Assembly: GCA_023386135.1 (NCBI GenBank)
Contig: JAEWKG010000109.1
Location: 1-9,797, forward strand
DNA: 9,797 bases
Reading direction: 5' to 3'
DNA from: Pseudomonadota bacterium
Lineage (GTDB): Bacteria; Pseudomonadota; Alphaproteobacteria; Sphingomonadales; Sphingomonadaceae
Shown: one piece after another, positions 4,902 to 9,797 of the stretch
Layout of the letters: every line of letters begins with the position of its first letter
How positions within the stretch are numbered: the stretch's first letter is position 1
The notes under the pieces: generated by a model
Seen by the model: only the letters and a program-made list of their open reading frames with translations
Told to the model about the DNA's origin: nothing
Databases searched by the model: none
Translations under genes and position numbers: made by a program

Positions 4902-7037
4902 ATGGCGTTATGGTCGCGTCCCAAGCCCGAGCCCGAACCGCCGGCACACGCCGGGTACTTCGCGCTGCACGAGGCCTACGGCGACGACGAGCCGGCCTAT
5001 GACAAGTTCAGCGACTGGGACCGCCGGCTCGACGAACTGGAGCCCAAGCCCGCCCGCCGCCTGTGGCTCGGCCGGCGGCGGCGCTGGTGGATCGTGCGCA
5101 TCGTCGCCGGCCTGTTGGCGCTGTTCATGCTCATCATCGCGTGGCTCGCGGTCACCGCGCCGCTGTCGAAATCGCTCCAGCCGATCGCCGCTCCGGAGCT
5201 GACCCTGCTCGCCAGCGACGGCACGCCGATCGCGCGCAACGGCGCGGTGATCGACAAGCCGGTCGAGGTGAAGAAGCTGCCCAGGCACGTGGTCAACGCC
5301 TTCATCGCGATCGAGGACCGCCGGTTCTATTCGCACTGGGGGATCGACCCGCGCGGCATGGCCCGCGCCGCGTGGACCGGATACGGCGGCGGCTCAACGA
5401 TTACCCAGCAGCTCGCCAAGTTCACCTTCCTCACCCCCGAGCAGACGCTGACCCGCAAGGCGCGCGAGATGCTGATCGCGTTCTGGCTGGAGGCGTGGCT
5501 GTCGAAGGACGAGATCCTCGAGCGCTATCTCTCCAACGCCTACTTCGGCGACAACGTCTACGGCCTGCGCGCGGCGAGCCTGCACTACTTCTACCGCCAG
5601 CCCGAGCGGCTGAAGCCCGAGCAGGCGGCGATGCTCGCGGGGTTGGTGCAGGCGCCGTCGCGGTTCGCGCCCACCCGGCACTACGATCGTGCCGCCAAGC
5701 GGATGAAGCTGGTGGTGGGATCGATGGAGGCGATGCACTTCATCACGCCCGCGGAAGCGCGCGCGATGCGCCCGCCCAAGCTCGACGTGCGGCCCGACAA
5801 GAACCTGCCGACCGGCACCTACTTCGCCGATTGGGCGCTGCCGCAGGGCCGCCAGCTCGCCGAGGCGGGGTATGGCGGACAGACCCTCACCACCACGCTC
5901 GATTCGCGGCTGCAGGGCATCGCTCGGCGGGTGACCCAGCAGGTGCCCGGCAAGGCGCAGGTGGCGCTGGTAGCGATGCGGCCCAATGGCGAGGTGGTCG
6001 CGATGATCGGCGGCAAGGACTACTCGCGCTCCCCGTTCAACCGGGCGACGCAGGCCCGGCGCCAGCCGGGCTCGACGTTCAAGCTGTTCGTCTGGCTCGC
6101 CGCGCTGCGCAATGGCATGTCGCCCGACGACCGGATCGACAACCGCGCGATTACGACCGGCAGTTACCGGCCCAAAAACGCCGCGAACAATTATTCCGAA
6201 TCGATCACGCTGGAGGATGCGTTCGCCCGCTCCAGCAACGTCGCGGCGGTGCGGCTGCTGCAGACGGTGGGTAGCACCAAGGTGATTGCCACCGCGCGCG
6301 ACCTCGGGGTCACCTCACCGCTGGCGGAGGGCGATCCGAGCCTCGCGCTGGGCACTTCGACGATGACCCTGCTTGAGCTGACCAGCGCCTACGCCGGGGT
6401 GGCCGCGAACGAGTTTCCCGTCCGCGCCCGCGCCTTCGCGACGCCCGATCAGGGCTGGCTCAGCAAGGCATGGGAGTGGTCGAAGCACGAGAGCCTGTCG
6501 GGCCGCGTCCACACCGACATCGAGCAGATGATGCGCGCGACGATCAGCCGCGGCACCGGGCGCGCGGCGGCGTTGTCGATCCCCGCGTTCGGCAAGACCG
6601 GGACCAGCCAGGATTACCGCGACGCGCTGTTCGTCGGCTACGCGGACGATCTGGTGGTCGGAGTGTGGGTTGGCAACGACGACAACACGCCCTTGAACGG
6701 CGTCACCGGCGGCAGCATCCCCGCGCGCATCTGGCGCGATTTCATGAGCCAGGCGCTCGGCCGCTCGGCGCCGCGCCCCGCCCCCGCGCCCGGCGCCAGC
6801 GAGGATCCCGGCACTCCGGTCGAGCCGATGGACGTGCCGGGTCCCGACGCCATCCCCACGGCCGACATCCCGCTCGGCGACGACCGCTCGCGGGTGCGCA
6901 TCGGCGGCGAAGGGGTGACGGTGAGCACCGACGTCGATGGCGTGCCGGTCGACGTCCGGCTGGGCCGCGATGGCTTGCGGGTGCAGCCTGGACCAAGCGC
7001 GAGCGTGACACCCTCGGCCACGCCGACGGGTCGCTAG
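4902..7037 (+). CDS. Bifunctional class A penicillin-binding protein (glycosyltransferase-transpeptidase, PBP1A family)
   Basis: A 711-residue inner-membrane enzyme that polymerises glycan strands and cross-links peptidoglycan in the periplasm. Order: an acidic, proline-rich cytoplasmic segment (1-60) ending in a basic stretch R-R-R-R; one membrane segment (about 63-85); GT51 glycosyltransferase (about 110-285) with catalytic Glu138 in EDRRFYSHWGID and the GGSTITQQL motif (163-171); transpeptidase (about 345-615) with S-T-F-K (391-394, nucleophile Ser391), S-S-N (444-446) and K-T-G-T-S (565-569). All catalytic motifs are present. Length is at the short end for class A enzymes, with no extra OB-like domain obvious between the two catalytic domains. 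The tail is unusual: a Pro/Ala linker (about 622-660), then a charged, valine-rich stretch (662-695) and a Ser/Thr/Pro end. It lies 39 nt after cobS, with its own possible promoter. Its stop overlaps that of the convergent thioesterase gene (CTAG). Confidence 0.95.
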   Translation: MALWSRPKPEPEPPAHAGYFALHEAYGDDEPAYDKFSDWDRRLDELEPKPARRLWLGRRRRWWIVRIVAGLLALFMLIIAWLAVTAPLSKSLQPIAAPELTLLASDGTPIARNGAVIDKPVEVKKLPRHVVNAFIAIEDRRFYSHWGIDPRGMARAAWTGYGGGSTITQQLAKFTFLTPEQTLTRKAREMLIAFWLEAWLSKDEILERYLSNAYFGDNVYGLRAASLHYFYRQPERLKPEQAAMLAGLVQAPSRFAPTRHYDRAAKRMKLVVGSMEAMHFITPAEARAMRPPKLDVRPDKNLPTGTYFADWALPQGRQLAEAGYGGQTLTTTLDSRLQGIARRVTQQVPGKAQVALVAMRPNGEVVAMIGGKDYSRSPFNRATQARRQPGSTFKLFVWLAALRNGMSPDDRIDNRAITTGSYRPKNAANNYSESITLEDAFARSSNVAAVRLLQTVGSTKVIATARDLGVTSPLAEGDPSLALGTSTMTLLELTSAYAGVAANEFPVRARAFATPDQGWLSKAWEWSKHESLSGRVHTDIEQMMRATISRGTGRAAALSIPAFGKTGTSQDYRDALFVGYADDLVVGVWVGNDDNTPLNGVTGGSIPARIWRDFMSQALGRSAPRPAPAPGASEDPGTPVEPMDVPGPDAIPTADIPLGDDRSRVRIGGEGVTVSTDVDGVPVDVRLGRDGLRVQPGPSASVTPSATPTGR

Positions 7038-7429
7038 CCCTCGCCCTCCACCATCAGGATATTCATCACCGCGCTGGCGATCGGCCGGTTCGGATCGTCC
7101 TGCCACGCCTCGACGGCGAGGTTGGCGTTGCGCCGGCCAAGCCGCACGATCCGCCCACGCGCATGCGCCAGCTGGGGGCGCCCGGCGGATAGGTACTCGA
7201 CCGTGATGTTGATCGGCTTCAGCAGGGGATCGCGCCCGCGCGCCGCGAGCTCGGCGCGTAGGGCGGCGTAGCCCGCGGTCTCCAAAAGCCCGCCGATCGC
7301 GCCGCCGTGCCACGCGCCGGGACGGCCTTCGAGGTCGTGGCTGAAGGTGAGCGACACCGTGGGCGCGCCCGTGGTATCGGTCACGGTGATGCCCAGCGCA
7401 CGGGCGTAGGCGGTCAGTTCCACGCTCAT
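7034..7429 (-). CDS. PaaI-family hotdog-fold thioesterase (second gene of pair)
   Basis: A 131-residue single hotdog-domain protein of the PaaI/4HBT type, expected to hydrolyse acyl-CoA thioesters in the cytoplasm. The family signature W-H-G-G-A-I-G-G-L-L-E-T-A-G lies at 40-53, with the HGG loop (41-43) and an acidic residue (Glu50) where the catalytic Asp/Glu sits. The long strand P-I-N-I-T-V-E-Y-L-S-A-G-R (72-84) is also typical. Acyl substrate unknown. Its ATG overlaps the stop of the upstream thioesterase gene (ATGA at 7426-7429), and there is no good Shine-Dalgarno, so translation is probably coupled to that gene. The two proteins may form a mixed oligomer. Confidence 0.88.
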   Translation of the reverse strand: MSVELTAYARALGITVTDTTGAPTVSLTFSHDLEGRPGAWHGGAIGGLLETAGYAALRAELAARGRDPLLKPINITVEYLSAGRPQLAHARGRIVRLGRRNANLAVEAWQDDPNRPIASAVMNILMVEGEG

Positions 7430-7872
7430 GCCATGCGCGCCGGATCGAGGGCCATGAACACCCCGGTCACTTCCGCCACCGGATCGTCCGCATCGCCGTC
7501 GTGCGCTGTGCCGCGCACAAAAGCGGCGGAGCGGGTGCGCCGGTAACAGGTCACCCGCCCGATCACCGAGGCGTGCTCGCGCGCGGGCCGGAGGTAATCG
7601 ACCCGCAAGTCGAGCGTCGCCACGGGGCGGAACTCGCCGTTAGCGGCCCAGATCGCCATGCCGGCGGCCATGTCCATCAGGCTGATGATAGGTCCGGAGG
7701 CGAGCACCGGCCGCCGCTCGTCGCCCACCAAGTCCGCCCGCCACGGCAGTTCGAGTTCGACCCAGTCGGAGCCGTGGTCGCGGTACTGGAGCCCGAGCCA
7801 ACCTGGATGCGCACGGGTCAATACCCAGCGCGACAGCACTTGCGGATCGAACGCGCCTTGAAACATGTTCAT
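7426..7872 (-). CDS. PaaI-family hotdog-fold thioesterase-like protein (first gene of pair)
   Basis: A 148-residue hotdog-domain protein. The core helix region A-S-G-P-I-I-S-L-M-D-M-A-A-G (58-71) aligns with the PaaI signature, keeping the catalytic acid (Asp67) but with A-S-G instead of the usual H-G-G. The strand T-L-D-L-R-V-D-Y-L-R-P-A (86-97) is strongly family-like. Start choice is uncertain. An ATG at 7920 extends the frame by 16 residues, but that stretch uses A/T-ending codons (GTT, GCT, AAA, TTG, CTT) unlike the rest, and it contains a -10-like TAAATT. ATG 7872, or 7866 two codons later, is preferred. None has a Shine-Dalgarno. The gene follows a terminator and so should have its own promoter, and it is coupled by ATGA overlap to the next thioesterase gene. 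The loss of HGG may alter activity or make it a partner subunit. Confidence 0.82.
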   Translation of the reverse strand: MNMFQGAFDPQVLSRWVLTRAHPGWLGLQYRDHGSDWVELELPWRADLVGDERRPVLASGPIISLMDMAAGMAIWAANGEFRPVATLDLRVDYLRPAREHASVIGRVTCYRRTRSAAFVRGTAHDGDADDPVAEVTGVFMALDPARMA

Positions 7873-7962
7873 GGAAAGGCCGTGCCGCGAGCCGGACAAT
7901 TTAGCAACCGAGCCGAGCATGGAAGATCACTCGGCCTGCGCATGTCCCCCCGGACGCCAGGC

Positions 7963-7992
7963 AAAAAAAAGGCGGGACCCGCAGGTCCCGCC
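7963..7992 (-). terminator. Intrinsic terminator of the small exported-protein gene
   Basis: On the minus strand a perfect 9-bp stem (GGCGGGACC / GGTCCCGCC, 7971-7992) with a 4-nt loop is followed directly by eight T residues (7963-7970). It lies 24 nt after the stop of the 70-residue gene. It is the only textbook Rho-independent terminator seen in the window, and it insulates this short gene from the thioesterase pair. Confidence 0.93.
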
Positions 7993-8015
7993 CTCTTGTT
8001 CGTTTCCGCTAGCGC

Positions 8016-8228
8016 TTACGAGCTGACGGGATCGTTGTGGTTCTTGGTCGCGATGATGATCGCGGTCACGACCGCGACGAGCGCGAGCAGGCCGATGATC
8101 CACGCGCTGGCCATCTCGCTGCCCTCTTCGGTCGGGGCGGCGGCACGCTGGGGAGCGGCCTGAGCAGCGACCGGAGCCGCCAGAAGAGTCACGGCTGCGG
8201 CGGCAGCGGCAAGATTGCTGAACTTCAT
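8016..8228 (-). CDS. Small exported single-pass membrane protein, function unknown
   Basis: A 70-residue protein with an N-terminal signal peptide: M-K-F start, Ala-rich hydrophobic core, and a likely A-x-A cleavage site in the VAAQAAP region near residues 20-26. A short polar stretch holds TEEGSEMAS (33-41). One membrane segment follows (about 42-61, WIIGLLALVAVVTAIIIA), with a basic and polar end K-N-H-N-D-P-V-S-S. Small Ala-rich proteins of this layout, with a D-x-P-V-S-x end, are seen in sphingomonads, but no function is known to me. GAGGAG lies 8 nt before ATG 8228, and the gene ends in its own strong terminator, so it is probably a well-expressed single-gene transcript. TTTAAT upstream (about 8254-8261 region, minus) may be its -10, though no good -35 is seen. 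Confidence 0.85.
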   Translation of the reverse strand: MKFSNLAAAAAAVTLLAAPVAAQAAPQRAAAPTEEGSEMASAWIIGLLALVAVVTAIIIATKNHNDPVSS

Positions 8229-8528
8229 GCTTATTCTCCTCGAAGCATTCGTCTTATTAAACTCTCATGGCCGCCCTAGGCCAGAGACCCGTAACAGGCA
8301 ACCCCGATTCTCGGCGGTCTATGCAAAAATGTTAGGTCAGTCCCAGTTCGCTAAGTCACTGCTGTAATTCGGCAACAATCCCGAAATGCCACCAGACGAA
8401 GCCGCCCTCAAAACACCGAAATGGACACTTCGTTCCCGCCCCTCGCACGAATTTTCCGCTGTGCGGCAACTTCTCGCGAAGGGCTCCCCCTCGACGTTGG
8501 CGATTGCCCGGATATCGTTACATTTTGG
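8229..8528. other. 300-bp intergenic region without a convincing gene
   Basis: Lower in G+C than its surroundings and bounded by two minus-strand genes. It must carry the promoter of the 70-residue gene near its left end. No tRNA-like or strong hairpin-plus-T-tract structure was seen; only 4-bp stems occur, for example CCGA-TTC-TCGG near 8304-8316 and CCGC-TGT-GCGG near 8456-8466. There is no obvious terminator for the amidohydrolase. A 48-codon plus-strand frame (8386-8532) is discussed under findings. Confidence 0.6.
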
Positions 8529-9797
8529 TTAACGTCCAGCGGCCTGATTGCTCGCTATGTAGACCCGTTCGCCGCCAACCCAGGTCTGCAGCACGCGGGT
8601 GGCGCGGATATCCTGCGGGCTGGCAATGAGAGGATCGCGATCGATCACCACGAAGTCCGCCAGCATGCCCGGCTTGAGTTCGCCGAAGTGCGATTCGGCG
8701 AAGCCCGCATACGCACCCTGGGCGGTGTACCCAGCAAGGGCTGCCTCCCGCCCCACTGTCTCGCCCGGCATCCATCCGCCGAACGGCTGCCCATCGGGCC
8801 CAGTGCGGCTGATCGCCGCGGCCATGCCGGCGAAGGGATCGGGCGCCTCCACCGGCGCGTCAGAGCCGAACGCAAGCGGCGCGCCGGTCGCAGCGATCGA
8901 GCGCCACGCGTATGCGCCCTTGAGCCGCGCCGGCCCCAGCCGCGCTTCGGCCATCACCCGGTCCGAGGTCTGGTGAACCGGCCGCATCGAGGCGATCACG
9001 CCGTTCCGGCCGAAGCGGGGAATGTCGGCCGGATCGACGATCTGGGCATGCTCGATGCGCCAGCGCCGGTCGCCCTTGTATGTGTCCGACATCTCCTCGA
9101 CCGCCGACAGCACCTCGGCATTGGCTGCGTCGCCGATCGCGTGGACCGCGACCTGGAACTTGTCGAGCGCCGCGCGGCTCATGAAATTCCTGAGCTGGGT
9201 GCCGGTCATCAGCGGCAGCCCGCTGTTCTTGGGGTCGTCGGAATAGGGCGCCTTGAGCCATGCCCCGCGCGATCCGAGCGCGCCGTCCATGTAGAGCTTC
9301 ACCCCACCCAGATGCAGTTTGTCGCCGTAGAGCCATGGGGTCGGCCCGGGGCCGGCGATCAGCTCCATGTTATCGGTGCCCATGGCGTAGGCCATGATCC
9401 GCACCCGCAGCCAGCCGGCGTCGCCGGCGCGGCGCAAGCTTTGCCACGCCTGGATCGTGGTGCCCATGTCGGCCGCCGCGGTGACGCCCCTGGCGAGGAG
9501 GATCTCCTGTGCCTTGCCGAGCGCGAGGTCGTAGTCTTCCGGACGCGGCGCGGGGACCGCCTTCTCGATGAGCGCGGTGGCGTTGTCGACCAACACGCCG
9601 GCGGGCGCGCGCGAGCCCGCCACCCGCTCGATCCGCCCGCCCGCCGGGTCGGCGGTCTGCGCGGTGATCCCGGCGGCGGCGAGCGCGGCGCTGTTGGCCC
9701 ACTGCGCGTGCCCGTCGACCCGCGCCAGCAGCACCGGCCGGCCAGCCACCGCGGCGTCGAGTTCGGCGGCGGTGGGGAAACGGCCGAGGCCCCAGAT
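8529..9797 (-). CDS. Amidohydrolase family 3 protein (YtcJ/NfdA-like), 5' end missing
   Basis: The C-terminal 422 residues of a metal-dependent amidohydrolase; the frame is open to the window edge, so the N-terminus (signal peptide if any, and the first HxH metal motif) is outside. A GTG at 9749 is internal, not the start, since coding sequence continues upstream as IWGLGRFPTAAELDAA. Family-3 features in order (residues of the visible part): V-D-G-H-A-Q-W-A-N-S (27-36), G-V-T-A-A-A-D-M-G-T, the G-G-V-K metal-bridging Lys (K167), H-A-I-G-D (His219), E-H-A-Q (249-252), F-G-S-D-A-P-V-E with metal Asp313, and a closing L-K-P-G-M-L-A-D-F-V-V-I-D block. All visible active-site residues are kept. 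Family members hydrolyse varied amides and N-formyl or cyclic compounds, so the substrate cannot be predicted. Confidence 0.93.
   Translation of the reverse strand: MWGLGRFPTAAELDAAVAGRPVLLARVDGHAQWANSAALAAAGITAQTADPAGGRIERVAGSRAPAGVLVDNATALIEKAVPAPRPEDYDLALGKAQEILLARGVTAAADMGTTIQAWQSLRRAGDAGWLRVRIMAYAMGTDNMELIAGPGPTPWLYGDKLHLGGVKLYMDGALGSRGAWLKAPYSDDPKNSGLPLMTGTQLRNFMSRAALDKFQVAVHAIGDAANAEVLSAVEEMSDTYKGDRRWRIEHAQIVDPADIPRFGRNGVIASMRPVHQTSDRVMAEARLGPARLKGAYAWRSIAATGAPLAFGSDAPVEAPDPFAGMAAAISRTGPDGQPFGGWMPGETVGREAALAGYTAQGAYAGFAESHFGELKPGMLADFVVIDRDPLIASPQDIRATRVLQTWVGGERVYIASNQAAGR

Noticed and set aside
5063..6274. 403-codon frame within the penicillin-binding protein gene
   Set aside because: The overlapping frame encodes all GT51 and transpeptidase motifs; this one is Arg/Ala-rich noise.
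8517..8533. GTTAC-N6-GTTAAC near the end of the amidohydrolase gene, loosely like the hxlR operator units
   Set aside because: The spacing and second arm differ, and it lies at a 3' end, not a promoter; similarity is too weak to call a site.
1..9797. Insertion sequences, CRISPR arrays, tRNA or rRNA genes, prophage or plasmid functions
   Set aside because: No transposase, integrase, spaced repeats or structured RNA pattern was found on reading both strands.

Overview
The window is GC-rich and densely coding, with short gaps and many overlapping start and stop codons. Gene content and codon use suggest an alphaproteobacterium, most likely a sphingomonad. This rests on a CobS-type AAA+ ATPase of alphaproteobacterial type, a class A penicillin-binding protein, MpaB-like, PaaI and amidohydrolase-3 genes, and a small Ala-rich exported protein ending in a Pro-Val-Ser-Ser tail. 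The taxon is inferred, because there is no rRNA or other marker here.

Region 1 (1-2949) is a leftward operon facing a rightward regulator. The leftward genes are, in order of transcription: a single-domain VOC protein (2181-1744), a protein made of two DUF1428 domains (1731-994), a protein made of two VOC domains (994-197) and the start of a PhnB-like VOC protein (192 to the window edge). Their junctions are 12 nt, a 1-nt TGATG overlap and 4 nt, with good Shine-Dalgarno sites. Divergent from them is an HxlR-family winged-helix regulator (2251-2949) with a long C-terminal extension. Between regulator and operon lie two 16-bp direct repeats, 21 bp apart, covering both predicted promoters. This looks like a regulated set of six small alpha/beta-barrel domains in four genes. 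Its substrate is unknown, and it is the best candidate here for an undescribed system.

Region 2 (2946-7037) holds an MpaB/DUF2236 oxygenase on the minus strand, whose stop overlaps the HxlR stop. After a short divergent spacer with a perfect 7-bp inverted repeat come cobS and a bifunctional class A penicillin-binding protein on the plus strand. CobT is not next to CobS.

Region 3 (7034-8228) is leftward. It has two overlapping PaaI-like hotdog thioesterase genes, whose last stop overlaps the penicillin-binding protein stop, then a strong intrinsic terminator, then the small exported membrane protein that the terminator serves.

Region 4 is a 300-bp spacer (8229-8528) with no convincing gene, followed by the C-terminal part of an amidohydrolase-family-3 enzyme (8529 to the window edge, minus) whose N-terminus is outside the window.

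Several monocistronic-looking genes (hxlR, mpaB-like, cobS, the penicillin-binding protein) lack a Shine-Dalgarno site and have a -10-like hexamer 7-11 nt before the start codon. They may be leaderless, in contrast to the well-equipped VOC operon.
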